Assembly: GCF_910585845.1 (NCBI RefSeq)
Contig: NZ_CAJUHF010000026.1
Coordinates: 1 to 46,040, forward strand
DNA from: an uncultured Bacteroides sp.
GTDB lineage: Bacteria > Bacteroidota > Bacteroidia > Bacteroidales > Bacteroidaceae
DNA length: 46,040 nucleotides
Reading direction: 5' to 3'
The notes beneath the pieces were generated by a model. It ran no database searches and was not told the origin of the DNA. It saw only the letters and a list, made by a program, of their open reading frames with translations. Position numbers and translations under genes: made by a program. Positions 16,083-25,294 of this stretch are shown one piece after another (position 1 is the stretch's first letter; every line of letters begins with the position of its first letter).

Positions 16083-17177
16083 ATGGCTAAGGAAAAAATC
16101 ATTCTCACGGGAGACCGCCCCACAGGACGCCTGCACGTAGGACACTATGTAGGTTCATTGAGAAGAAGAGTAGAGTTGCAGAACTCCGGTTTATATGACA
16201 AGATATTCGTCTTCATTGCCGACGCACAGGCACTGACTGACAACGCCGACAATCCGGAGAAAGTGCGTCAAAACGTGATTGAAGTAGCACTGGATTATCT
16301 GGCTTGCGGAATAGACCCGACCAAGTCTACCATCTTCATCCAGTCGCAGATAGCGGAACTATGCGAACTCTCGTTCTACTACATGAACATGGTGACGGTA
16401 TCCCGCCTGCAACGCAATCCGACCGTAAAAACGGAAATCCAGATGCGCAATTTTGAGGCAAGCATTCCGGTGGGATTCTTTACCTACCCCATCAGCCAAG
16501 CAGCAGACATCACAGCCTTCAAGGCTACAACCGTTCCCGCAGGTGAGGACCAGGAACCGATGATTGAACAAGCACGCGAAATCGCGCGCCGCTTCAACCA
16601 TATATACGGTGAGACCCTCGTTGAACCGGAAATCCTCTTGCCTGACAATGCCGCCTGCCTCCGTCTGCCCGGAACGGACGGTAAAGCCAAAATGAGCAAG
16701 TCTTTAGGTAACTGCATCTACCTCTCCGATAGCGCAGATGAAGTAGAAAAGAAGATCCGCGGCATGTACACCGATCCCGACCACTTGCGTGTGCAAGATC
16801 CGGGCAAGGTGGAAGGAAATCCCGTATTCACCTATCTGGACGCTTTCTCACGTCCCGAACACTTCGAAAGATATCTGCCCGATTATCCTAATCTGGATGA
16901 ATTGAAGGCACATTACATGCGTGGCGGGCTGGGCGACGTAAAAGTGAAGAGATTCCTCAATGCCGTCATGCAAGAAACACTGGAACCGATCCGCAACCGC
17001 CGGAAGGAATTTGAGAAGGATATTCCTGCCATCTACGAGATGCTGAAGAAAGGTTGCGAGACCGCACGCGAAACCGCTGCCGCAACATTGAGCGAGGTGC
17101 GCAATGCCATGAAGATAAATTACTTCGATGATGCGGAGCTGATTGCAGAGCAGGTAAAGAGATTTAACGCAGAATAA
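16083..17177 (+). CDS. trpS: Tryptophanyl-tRNA synthetase
   Basis: This class I synthetase charges tRNA-Trp in the cytoplasm. The product has 364 residues, slightly longer than most bacterial TrpRS. The HIGH-type motif is HVGH (18-21) within GRLHVGHYVGS, and the second signature is KMSKS (203-207) in GKAKMSKSLGN. AGEDQEPMIEQAREIARRF is the Trp-binding region. It is the only plus-strand gene in this part of the window and stands alone, converging with mutL across an inverted repeat that may terminate both. It borders the accessory island, whose inverted-repeat cassette ends about 280 bp upstream. Confidence 0.96.
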   Translation: MAKEKIILTGDRPTGRLHVGHYVGSLRRRVELQNSGLYDKIFVFIADAQALTDNADNPEKVRQNVIEVALDYLACGIDPTKSTIFIQSQIAELCELSFYYMNMVTVSRLQRNPTVKTEIQMRNFEASIPVGFFTYPISQAADITAFKATTVPAGEDQEPMIEQAREIARRFNHIYGETLVEPEILLPDNAACLRLPGTDGKAKMSKSLGNCIYLSDSADEVEKKIRGMYTDPDHLRVQDPGKVEGNPVFTYLDAFSRPEHFERYLPDYPNLDELKAHYMRGGLGDVKVKRFLNAVMQETLEPIRNRRKEFEKDIPAIYEMLKKGCETARETAAATLSEVRNAMKINYFDDAELIAEQVKRFNAE

Positions 17178-17240
17178 GGTGCTCAGTAAAAACTCGCAGA
17201 GTTGAAAGTTCTGCGAATAGAAATAATGGTGTGACAAAAC

Positions 17241-17342
17241 TTACCACAGATTACACAGATTATACAGATTATCGCAGGTTATTCTTTAAATGATGAATAA
17301 TTAAACTAAATAACCTGCGACAATCTGTGCAATTTGTGGTAA
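17241..17342. terminator. Inverted repeat between trpS and mutL, likely two-way terminator
   Basis: TTACCACAGATTACACAGAT at the left matches, in inverted orientation, the right end AATCTGTGCAATTTGTGGTAA, and AGGTTATT/AATAACCT closes the inner stem. The left arm itself contains three 9-bp CACAGATTA-type words. It lies between converging genes. The long stem without a clear U-run makes the terminator role plausible rather than certain. Confidence 0.55.
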
Positions 17343-17367
17343 AATCAATTACGATACACCTTCGTAC

Positions 17368-19320
17368 TTACCGCGAAAACAGTTTCTCGATATCTTCTTC
17401 CTTAATCGTTGCCAGCACAATGCGACCATCCGGTGTATAGTTCGGCGACGGACAGGCAAAAAGATTATCCACCAGGTTTGCCATCTCTTCGTTGCTCAGC
17501 ACCTGACCATAGACAATAGCGGCCGCTTTTGCCAATGTCAGTGCCAATATGGTCTGTACTTCTTCTTTCACGTCGCTTCCTTTCTCCATTGCCGTATGCA
17601 GCATATTGCGCACCAATTCCACCGGATTCAGACCATCGATGCCTGACGGGATACCATTTATCGCATAACTGCCTCCGCCTAATGAAGTCAACTCAAAACC
17701 AACGGCAGAGAAATCGTCTTGAATGCTTTCGAGCACTGCCGCTTCCGATACCGGCAGCTGTATGATCTCCGGAAACAATACCCCTTGGGACATTCCATGC
17801 TTCTGGCGAATCTGATTCATATATTGCTCGAACAATACCCGGATATGTGCCCTGTGCTGATCGATCAGCATCAACCCGGACTTCACAGAAGTAAGAATAA
17901 ATCTCCCCTTAAGCTGGAAATGCAATGCTCCTTTCTCTGACGATAGCCCACTATTGGCATACAAGGATGATGTTAATGATGTCGGCTCTGATGACGTCGG
18001 TACCGATGGCGCAGGCTCCGTTTCCACGACATACGGCATACGCTCTTCGGGCATATCTGCAGCAACCGGTGCAGAGGACCAACCGGTTTCGTCTACAAAC
18101 GGTTCTTCCTCTTCTGGTTCATTCATCTTGCTGGCTCTTTCCAGTCCGTCGTACAATCCCTCCCAATCCACTTTCGGACGCGAATAGTTACCTCCACCAT
18201 AGGAAGAAGAAGTCTTGAACGGATTGAAATCCGAATTATAATGCACCTGAGGCGGTTCTATCGGCTGGGTCTGGTTGAAGGTCGGGATATCGGGCATGCC
18301 TTCCATATCAAAATCAATAGAGGGCACGGCATTGAACTTGCCCAACGATTCCTTCACCGCCGCAGAAAGTATCTGCCAAATGGCTTGTTCGTTTTCAAAT
18401 TTGATCTCCGTCTTCGTAGGATGTATGTTTACATCAATGTTGGCCGGATCTACATCAAAATAAATAAAATAAGAAATCTGTTCACCAACCGGAATCAACT
18501 GTTCGTATGCATCCATCACTGCTTTGTGGAAATAAGGATGACGCATATAGCGGCCGTTCACAAAGAAATACTGATGGGCACCTTTCTTACGTGCAGCCTC
18601 CGGTTTGGCAACAAAACCGGATACCTTTACCATAGTGGTATCTACACTCACTGACAGCAACTGCTGATTCAGTTTCTTGCCAAACACAGCCATAATGCGT
18701 TGGCGAAGCGGCATGACCGGCAGATTGAACAACTCGCTGTCGTTGCTGTATAAATAGAAAGCCACTTCGGGATGTACCAAAGCAATGCGCTCAAATTCGG
18801 TCAGGATGTTGCTCAGTTCCGTGGAGTTCGCTTTCAGAAACTTCCGGCGGGCGGGTATATTGAAGAATAAATTCTTAATAGAAAAGTTACTCCCTTTCGG
18901 ACAGGAAACCGCCTCCTGGCTTTCCACTTTCGAACCGGCTATCACGATCCGCGTACCCAGTTCTTCGTCAGGCTTACGGGTCTTCAGTTCCACTTCTGCC
19001 ACCGCAGCTATGGATGCCAACGCTTCGCCACGGAAGCCCATCGTACGCAAAGCAAACAGATCGGAAGCCTCCTTTATCTTGGACGTGGCATGACGCTCGA
19101 AAGCCAGACGCGCATCCGTCTCGGACATACCTTTGCCATCATCAATCACTTGTATACAGGTCTTCCCTGCATCTGTCACTAATACATGTATCTCTTGTGC
19201 TTCGGCATCAATCGCATTTTCCACCAGTTCCTTAATGACAGATGCCGGACGCTGTATCACCTCTCCGGCAGCAATCTGATTGGCAACCGAATCGGGCAGT
19301 AAATGAATAATGTCGCTCAT
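17368..19320 (-). CDS. mutL: DNA mismatch repair protein MutL
   Basis: MutL couples MutS mismatch recognition to strand removal. The 650-residue product has the GHKL ATPase N-terminus with ELVENAIDA (Asn is the ATP-Mg ligand), DDGKGM and TMGFRGEALASI, a variable linker (about 340-455) rich in Pro, Ser and Glu, and a C-terminal dimerisation domain. The endonuclease motif DQHA-x2-E-x4-E reads DQHRAHIRVLFE at 487-498, so Ala and the first Glu are replaced. The zinc-site region reads CPSPNYTPDGR. Nuclease activity is therefore doubtful. It is the last gene of a six-gene minus-strand block whose other members serve envelope biogenesis. Confidence 0.95.
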   Translation of the reverse strand: MSDIIHLLPDSVANQIAAGEVIQRPASVIKELVENAIDAEAQEIHVLVTDAGKTCIQVIDDGKGMSETDARLAFERHATSKIKEASDLFALRTMGFRGEALASIAAVAEVELKTRKPDEELGTRIVIAGSKVESQEAVSCPKGSNFSIKNLFFNIPARRKFLKANSTELSNILTEFERIALVHPEVAFYLYSNDSELFNLPVMPLRQRIMAVFGKKLNQQLLSVSVDTTMVKVSGFVAKPEAARKKGAHQYFFVNGRYMRHPYFHKAVMDAYEQLIPVGEQISYFIYFDVDPANIDVNIHPTKTEIKFENEQAIWQILSAAVKESLGKFNAVPSIDFDMEGMPDIPTFNQTQPIEPPQVHYNSDFNPFKTSSSYGGGNYSRPKVDWEGLYDGLERASKMNEPEEEEPFVDETGWSSAPVAADMPEERMPYVVETEPAPSVPTSSEPTSLTSSLYANSGLSSEKGALHFQLKGRFILTSVKSGLMLIDQHRAHIRVLFEQYMNQIRQKHGMSQGVLFPEIIQLPVSEAAVLESIQDDFSAVGFELTSLGGGSYAINGIPSGIDGLNPVELVRNMLHTAMEKGSDVKEEVQTILALTLAKAAAIVYGQVLSNEEMANLVDNLFACPSPNYTPDGRIVLATIKEEDIEKLFSR

Positions 19321-19398
19321 AACGAATAAAGTAGTAAGTAATTAGTAGTAAATGATCATCTAAATAGAAAACCAACAAAAAATAATTGACCCAAAGAA

Positions 19399-19689
19399 TC
19401 AGATAATCCCGTTGCTTATCGCATACCACAAGTATACCAGCAGAGTAATAATTACCAATATCACTCCCAGATGCATCGGTTTGCGTCCGCTCTCCTTACG
19501 CCGTTTCAGATGGGTAGTTCCCTCTACAAACTTTCCGCGAATATCTTCCGGAGCAAACTCTTTCTCCGGCAACATGCCCAATTCACGCTTGGCGCTTTCT
19601 TCCATTTTCGCCAGTTTCTCCTTCCGCTCATCTACATAAATGTATGGATGATTAAAGCCACGTGGCTTCCGCATAGTAAACATTCCCAT
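19399..19689 (-). CDS. Small conserved-looking membrane protein of unknown function
   Basis: The product has 96 residues. The first 70 are basic and polar (RKPRGFNHPYIYVDERKEKLAKMEE, with PRGFNHPYIY as a candidate motif). The C-terminus is one membrane helix at about 73-92 (LGVILVIITLLVYLWYAIS), so the protein is probably tail-anchored with the basic part in the cytoplasm. It begins 5 bp after the OstA-like gene and ends 78 bp before mutL, so it is co-transcribed with both. I know no function. Its position suggests a role with the outer-membrane biogenesis genes upstream. Confidence 0.8.
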   Translation of the reverse strand: MGMFTMRKPRGFNHPYIYVDERKEKLAKMEESAKRELGMLPEKEFAPEDIRGKFVEGTTHLKRRKESGRKPMHLGVILVIITLLVYLWYAISNGII

Positions 19690-19694
19690 AGCGC

Positions 19695-21356
19695 TTATTT
19701 ATTTCTTTTAATGTTCATATTCCTTGGCGAGGTTATCGGTTTCCGGTCTGATTTCTGCAATTGCTCACCAGCTTTCTTGCCCCTCCAGTTAAATATATCT
19801 TCCTTGTTCCGCGGACGGATATAGTCGAACCAGACAAAAGGGGGCAACTTGTATTTCTCTGCCGGAATCTGGTCCATCGGGTATAGCGTTCCGTTGGTTT
19901 TGCCTATGAAGGCTCCCTTTTCCATACGGCGCTCTTTCAGCAGCATACGCAAGAAGCTGCCTTCTGCATAGTTCAGCCCTATCATAGTGCTGTCCTTATC
20001 GTCTATCGGATAAAAGACAACCAAAACATTGCCATTCACATCTATCTGCCGCATATCTCCTTCTACAAAGAATCCTTTTATCTCTTTACCTGTCACTTGA
20101 TTGTAGTGCATAGTATCTTTCTTCTCCACAACCAGAGCCTGATTGATGATATGTACCCAGTCGATGGTGCTGTCGTTCATGTATGCTTTGATCTCTTCGC
20201 CCAACACCTGTTGCTCGCCGTGCCACAGGATAGGATCGGTGTACATGGTCATGCATGAGTCCTTGGAGTTGTACACCAACGAGTCGCAGACAGCCTGTAT
20301 ATCCGTACGGTAAGCACGCACCTTATGATAAACACGCATCTCACGATACATGGAATCCGTATTCATGTGATAGGTGACCAATCTCAGCGTGTCGCCATGC
20401 ATGAACAGGCTGTCACCTTGCGAATAGTCGATGGCTACAGCGCGCTGCGTGGCAAGGGCATTTCCCGTTGTCTCGTTATAAAAACAATAATTGCCGGTTA
20501 GCATATTCTTGTTGACAGTGTCGTTCATCTGCACATTGTCAAAAGCCTCGCCATATCCCAACACACGGTCGTAGAAGAGGCTGTCGCCAGTCAGTTTCTT
20601 GCCTTCGTTGGTCAACACAGAGCGGTCCAACAGTTCAGCCTGCTCGGTAGTCGTGTTGTAAATGCCTCGTTCGGAATAGATATGGTTCTTGTCGCTCACG
20701 ATGTCCGAAGGACCTAAAATGGTGGCAATCTTGCTTTCAGTGCTGTATTTCAGAGTGTCCGAAGTCAGGACAAATTGCGGATTCACCAGCTTCACATCGT
20801 GATTGAAGACCGACAACTTGGTAGCGGGGCTGTATTCTCCCCACTCGGAAGTCAGTACGTTCTCTTCGTCAGTCAGTGTTCCTCCTTCAAAATAATACCC
20901 CAGATTATACACACGGTCGTAGTTCAGGCTATCGGTAGTCAGCGTTGTATTCCGATTGATCATGCGGACGTTTCCACGCAGCATAGCCAGTTGCGACATC
21001 CCGTCATAATAGAGGTAATCGCCATAAATGAACAACGTGTCTCCCTGCTCCATGCGCACATTGTCGAACGCCTCTACCGAATTTGTTTTCTCGAAGATCA
21101 ATGCACTGTCACAATACATATACATACTGTCATGGCGCAACTTCACCGATCCGACCAGTATCTGCACATCCGGCAGCTTGACTTTGTCCGCCTGAGCTTC
21201 ATCGGCATACAATAAGTCGACCCGGGTTTTCTTCTTTTCCGGCTCCTTTTTCTTGTCCTGGGCACTCAACAGGCAGACGCCAAACAGGCATAGAATACCT
21301 GTCAATAGGAATCTATGCCTGCTCAGTATATTAGTCCTTATATATTTCTTCCGCAT
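19695..21356 (-). CDS. OstA/LptA-like periplasmic protein
   Basis: The product has 553 residues with a signal peptide (RHRFLLTGILCLFGVCLLSAQ ending near residue 32). The mature part is built of repeating beta segments such as DNVRMEQGDTLFIYGDYLYYD, GNVRMINRNTTLTTDSLNYD and ITSDTLKYS-like strands. This is the OstA/LptA jelly-roll pattern that binds lipid A chains during LPS transport to the outer membrane. It is much longer than E. coli LptA (185), as expected for the Bacteroidetes OstA-like family. It follows the SurA-like gene after 25 bp. Identity as the true LPS bridge rather than a paralogue is inference. Confidence 0.85.
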   Translation of the reverse strand: MRKKYIRTNILSRHRFLLTGILCLFGVCLLSAQDKKKEPEKKKTRVDLLYADEAQADKVKLPDVQILVGSVKLRHDSMYMYCDSALIFEKTNSVEAFDNVRMEQGDTLFIYGDYLYYDGMSQLAMLRGNVRMINRNTTLTTDSLNYDRVYNLGYYFEGGTLTDEENVLTSEWGEYSPATKLSVFNHDVKLVNPQFVLTSDTLKYSTESKIATILGPSDIVSDKNHIYSERGIYNTTTEQAELLDRSVLTNEGKKLTGDSLFYDRVLGYGEAFDNVQMNDTVNKNMLTGNYCFYNETTGNALATQRAVAIDYSQGDSLFMHGDTLRLVTYHMNTDSMYREMRVYHKVRAYRTDIQAVCDSLVYNSKDSCMTMYTDPILWHGEQQVLGEEIKAYMNDSTIDWVHIINQALVVEKKDTMHYNQVTGKEIKGFFVEGDMRQIDVNGNVLVVFYPIDDKDSTMIGLNYAEGSFLRMLLKERRMEKGAFIGKTNGTLYPMDQIPAEKYKLPPFVWFDYIRPRNKEDIFNWRGKKAGEQLQKSDRKPITSPRNMNIKRNK

Positions 21357-21381
21357 AAAAAAATCAATATTTCACCCGGAA

Positions 21382-22749
21382 TCAGTCTTTTTTAATCCAT
21401 CCCGGATACTTGAACGCACAATTGCTCCAGTTTTCGTTGATGCGCACGTAGGTATGCTTCTGCTTCTCGCGAATCCACTTATCGAGCATCTCGTCACGGC
21501 GTTTCTCCAACACGATTTCTTTCAGGTTCTGATAGTCTTCGGAAATCGTAGCCTTATGTCCATTGATACGGCTTTTCAGCTTCACGATGACACACTCCTC
21601 TTTACCCGTCTTCTGCGGTATCATGGTGAATGCTTCAGAGATTTCTCCCACCTTCATTTTATCCACCACCTTGGCAATCTCAGGAGGAAGTTCCTGCATT
21701 TCAAACTTGGAAGTGTTGGTTTGGGGATTAGGCAACAGACCGTGGTTGTTGCGCGTATCCTTATCCTGCGAAAGCACGGAAGCGGCTTCTTCAAACGTAA
21801 ACTTACCGTTACGAATGTCATCGGCAATGGAGTCCAGGCGGGCAGTACCTGCCATCAATGCTTCTTCCGGCACATGCGGCTTCAACAGAATATGACGTAC
21901 TTTGATACGGTCTCCGCGTTTCTCCATCAACTGGATAATGTGGAATCCGTATTCGGACTCTACAATTTTGGATACCTTGTTGGGGTCTTGCAAGTTGAAA
22001 GCTACATTGGCAAATGCAGGATCCAAGTAACCACGTCCGGTAAACGGCATTTCACCACCATTGATGGCTGTACCGCGGTCGTCGGAATACAGACGTGCCA
22101 GCATGGAGAAACTCTCTCCATTGTTTACACGGTCTGTATATTCACGCAAACGTCTTTTTACATCTTCTATTTCCTCCAAAGGAATCTTCGGCTGCTGCGT
22201 AATGATCTGCACCTCTACCTGAGTGGGAATATAAGGAATACTATCTTGCGGAAGGTCTTTGAAATAGCGGCGCACCTCTGCCGGAGTGATCTTGATATCA
22301 CCGACCAACTTCTGCTGCATCTTTTGCACCTTCAACCCCTCACGGGCATTGTCGCGCAATGTTTCGCGTATCTGGCTGGATGTCTTGTTAAAGTACTCTT
22401 CCATCTTCTCGCGCGAACCAATATTGGCGATATACACATTCGTCATATAGTCCACACGCTGAATAACCTCGCTTTCAGCAACCTCAATACTATCGAGAGC
22501 CGCCTGGTGCAGAAACAACTTCTGTACGGCTATCTCTTCCGGAATCACACAATAGGGATCACCGTCGAACCTACGTCCCTCGTATTGGGCACTCATCTGT
22601 GCTTCTTCCACTTCTGACTTCAATATAGCCTCGTCGCCCACTACCCAAACGACTTCATCTATCACATTGTCCTGTCCGTAGACGGTAGAACCGGACAACA
22701 GCGCCAAGGCACATAAAGCTACAAACTTAAAGCTTTTCAAATTTCTCAT
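21382..22749 (-). CDS. SurA-like periplasmic chaperone with two parvulin domains
   Basis: The product has 455 residues with a signal peptide (cleavage near STVYGQ, residue 26). It has a SurA N-terminal helical region at about 27-170 and then two parvulin-like rotamase domains, about 175-285 and 286-395. The second shows IKVRHILLKPHVPEEA and the first GGEMPFTGRGYLDPAFANVAF. This SurA layout implies folding and delivery of outer-membrane beta-barrel proteins. It starts 14 bp after the lipoprotein chaperone gene and is followed by the OstA-like gene, matching the E. coli surA-lptD neighbourhood in spirit. Confidence 0.9.
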   Translation of the reverse strand: MRNLKSFKFVALCALALLSGSTVYGQDNVIDEVVWVVGDEAILKSEVEEAQMSAQYEGRRFDGDPYCVIPEEIAVQKLFLHQAALDSIEVAESEVIQRVDYMTNVYIANIGSREKMEEYFNKTSSQIRETLRDNAREGLKVQKMQQKLVGDIKITPAEVRRYFKDLPQDSIPYIPTQVEVQIITQQPKIPLEEIEDVKRRLREYTDRVNNGESFSMLARLYSDDRGTAINGGEMPFTGRGYLDPAFANVAFNLQDPNKVSKIVESEYGFHIIQLMEKRGDRIKVRHILLKPHVPEEALMAGTARLDSIADDIRNGKFTFEEAASVLSQDKDTRNNHGLLPNPQTNTSKFEMQELPPEIAKVVDKMKVGEISEAFTMIPQKTGKEECVIVKLKSRINGHKATISEDYQNLKEIVLEKRRDEMLDKWIREKQKHTYVRINENWSNCAFKYPGWIKKD

Positions 22750-22763
22750 TCTGTATATCTAAA

Positions 22764-23609
22764 CTAATTATATTTAATCTTGTTTCTCTTCACCGCCTGC
22801 TGATACAGGTCGTCTTTCACTGCCTTCATAAACTCCACTTGTTTCAGATTCAGCAACATACCTTTCACTTTGGGACGGGCAAACTCGTATGGTTCCTGTT
22901 CACCCACCGAACGATATTCGCTCACGTTCAGGAAGTAATAGAATGCTGTATCTTTCAACTCGATATGGCGTTTTTCATTCACATATTTCTCCACTTCCGG
23001 CACTTTCAGTGGCACCAGGTCGATCACATCAGCCATCGGCACCCATTTATCGTAGAAATATTCGTACTTCACAGCGTTCTGCAGACTATATTTTTCCAAA
23101 TGCTCTACCGCGTCCTGCGTGGGTGTCTTATACCAACGGCGCACATTGTTCAGTTCGGGAGCTGCAAGAGGAACCTTGACAAACAATCCTTGTACGATGG
23201 GACGCTCCAGTTTGAAAAGTTCTTTGTTCTTTTCGTAATATTCCGTCAACTCCTGCTCCGAAATTTCATCTGATAGTCTTTGGTGAATCAATGCCTGCTG
23301 ATAGGTATGCATGATCAATGCTTTCCGATAATTCTCTACAAATTTCTCTATTTCCCCATTATCGGGAATATTACTTTGTGCTTTCTCATAGAGCAATATA
23401 TCCTCCACCCAGTTACGGATATAATGCTCTGCAAATAGCAAACTGTCATCTGTTGACACTCTTTCCGGAAGCGCCGCCTGCAAATCTTCCCGGTAAAGGA
23501 AATTACCGTCCAGCTCCACCAGCGGTGTTTTACCTTTATGATCGTATTGCTCGCTACAAGCCACGCAGAAAAGGATGGATAGGATTCCCAGGAAAATTAT
23601 TCGCATCAC
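22764..23609 (-). CDS. Lipoprotein related to SurA/PpiC folding factors
   Basis: The product has 281 residues. A short signal sequence ends in the lipobox CVAC at about residues 15-18. The mature part is helical and charged, like SurA N-terminal regions (LLFAEHYIRNWVEDILLYEKAQ, EISEQELTEYYEKNKELFKL). A clear parvulin domain is not visible, so it may be chaperone only. It lies between the PpiC-type isomerase (55 bp) and the SurA-like gene (14 bp), in one transcript. The name peptidyl-prolyl isomerase, often given to such proteins, is not supported by visible catalytic residues. Confidence 0.75.
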   Translation of the reverse strand: MMRIIFLGILSILFCVACSEQYDHKGKTPLVELDGNFLYREDLQAALPERVSTDDSLLFAEHYIRNWVEDILLYEKAQSNIPDNGEIEKFVENYRKALIMHTYQQALIHQRLSDEISEQELTEYYEKNKELFKLERPIVQGLFVKVPLAAPELNNVRRWYKTPTQDAVEHLEKYSLQNAVKYEYFYDKWVPMADVIDLVPLKVPEVEKYVNEKRHIELKDTAFYYFLNVSEYRSVGEQEPYEFARPKVKGMLLNLKQVEFMKAVKDDLYQQAVKRNKIKYN

Positions 23610-23664
23610 CGATATGATATTTACTTAATTTTAGGCTACGAAGATAAGAGATTAATCGGTTGCA

Positions 23665-25206
23665 TCAGTGATTATTAACGGTTTTTAAAACCTCTTGGTT
23701 TATTTCAACCTTAAAATCTGCCCTCAACCGCATTGTCCAGCATTTTTCCAAATAGTTCTGATAGTCTTCCGCCACTGCTCCGCGCACCTCCTGATAGGTT
23801 TTCGGTCCTTTCAGTTTTTCACCCAGCAAAGTAGTAAAAGGAAATGACGTCATGGTTTCGGCTTTACCCCTTCCGAAGATTTTCTCATCCACATAAGGAT
23901 TATCTCCCGGAGCAAACAATCCCTGCTCTGCCTGTACCTGCCGGAATTTTGCATTGAACATCAGCCGGATCGCATTCTGCCACTCTTCTTCCGGCAAAGA
24001 TTTAAGCATCTTACGGGCTTGTTTTCCCACCTGTTTCGTGGTAGCATGCAGCACAATTCCCTTATAGCGAGGAGTTTCCCAAAGATAATCCGAATGATTT
24101 CGGGTAAAGTATGCCTTCAGCCCTGCTTCATCCTGAGAAGCCCGTTCCCAAATCTCCCGATTACTGATTTCGAACAACAGCATACCGTCCCTATACTCCT
24201 GCATCAGCATACGGAACTCCGGATATTTCTGCTCCAGACGGGTGTATTCATAATCAAGCACTGATTTCATCACAAAACCGGCAAGCTGGCGTTTCACACC
24301 TTGCGGATGCGCGGCAGCAAATGGGACAAACATCTCTCCTGTATATTCCCTGCCGTCTATCACAAACAGTCTTTTATCCGTACTTCCCTTCAAAAACAAT
24401 TCATCCATTCCCGCTTTATCAGGCGTATATGCATACTCTTTCTTCAATCTTTCCACCAACGCCTCCGTTCCCTTGTCTGAGCCATGATGGCGCGCCTGCC
24501 GGCGGATGATTTCACTCTTTACTTCAGCAAAAGGAAGGATTTCCTTACGGTCAAGGACTTTGACGATATGGATACCTTGCGGTGTAAAAAAGGGACGCGA
24601 CACTTCTCCGGTCGGCAAGCTGAAAGCAACATCTTCAAACTCGGCCGGCATTTGCAACCAACTCACCCAGAAAGATTCTTTTTCATCGGAATACGTTGAT
24701 ACGCAGGAGGAAAAATCGACCTTCCCGCTCTGCAATACCGCATAGATGGAGTCCATCTGGTGTTCCGCACTTCGAAGTGCATGGGCAGTTACCGTCTGGG
24801 GAAGATACTTGAATATATGGCTGACCAGCACCTGCCCTGCACGATGACCGGCTTTCATTTTATCGTACACTTTTCTGGCAGCTGCTTCCGAAACATTTTC
24901 ATCCGTCAGATAGGACTTTGCCAACTGGCGGCGATATCCCTCCAGCTCTTCACGAAAAGCACGGGTTGTATCCATCCCGGCAGCCTCAGCCGCAGCAACT
25001 TTCAGTTTAAAGTTCACGAACAAGTCCACATATTCCTGCAAGGTCTTCTGCTCCACTCCGGCAAGAGAATTGTTCTTATTATATATATACTCAAATTCGG
25101 AACGGAGTACATCTTTCCCGTTAATACGCATCAGCACCGGATCCTGCTGGGCAGAAGCCCAACACACCATATACAGAAAAACGATTGTCAATCCACATCT
25201 TATCAT
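23665..25206 (-). CDS. Periplasmic PpiC-type peptidyl-prolyl isomerase
   Basis: The start at 25206 gives MIRCGLTIVFLYMVCWASAQ, a proper signal peptide, and 513 residues. An in-frame ATG 16 codons earlier would hide it. After a SurA-like helical region, a parvulin domain lies at about residues 122-225 (GQVLVSHIFKYLPQ, SDEKESFWVSWLQMPAEFEDVAFSL, FFTPQGIHIVKVLDR). A second, degenerate domain may follow (FTRNHSDYLWETPRYKGIVLHA). It is the first gene of the six-gene envelope-mutL block. The 22-bp dyad array 2 lies about 90 bp upstream of its start. Confidence 0.88.
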   Translation of the reverse strand: MIRCGLTIVFLYMVCWASAQQDPVLMRINGKDVLRSEFEYIYNKNNSLAGVEQKTLQEYVDLFVNFKLKVAAAEAAGMDTTRAFREELEGYRRQLAKSYLTDENVSEAAARKVYDKMKAGHRAGQVLVSHIFKYLPQTVTAHALRSAEHQMDSIYAVLQSGKVDFSSCVSTYSDEKESFWVSWLQMPAEFEDVAFSLPTGEVSRPFFTPQGIHIVKVLDRKEILPFAEVKSEIIRRQARHHGSDKGTEALVERLKKEYAYTPDKAGMDELFLKGSTDKRLFVIDGREYTGEMFVPFAAAHPQGVKRQLAGFVMKSVLDYEYTRLEQKYPEFRMLMQEYRDGMLLFEISNREIWERASQDEAGLKAYFTRNHSDYLWETPRYKGIVLHATTKQVGKQARKMLKSLPEEEWQNAIRLMFNAKFRQVQAEQGLFAPGDNPYVDEKIFGRGKAETMTSFPFTTLLGEKLKGPKTYQEVRGAVAEDYQNYLEKCWTMRLRADFKVEINQEVLKTVNNH

Positions 25207-25294
25207 ATATCTTATCGCTATGAAAAAACACTGATATAACGGAAAACCTACCATTATATTGCTTGCCTATCATAGGTTTCTTTTCGTTTTGTTT

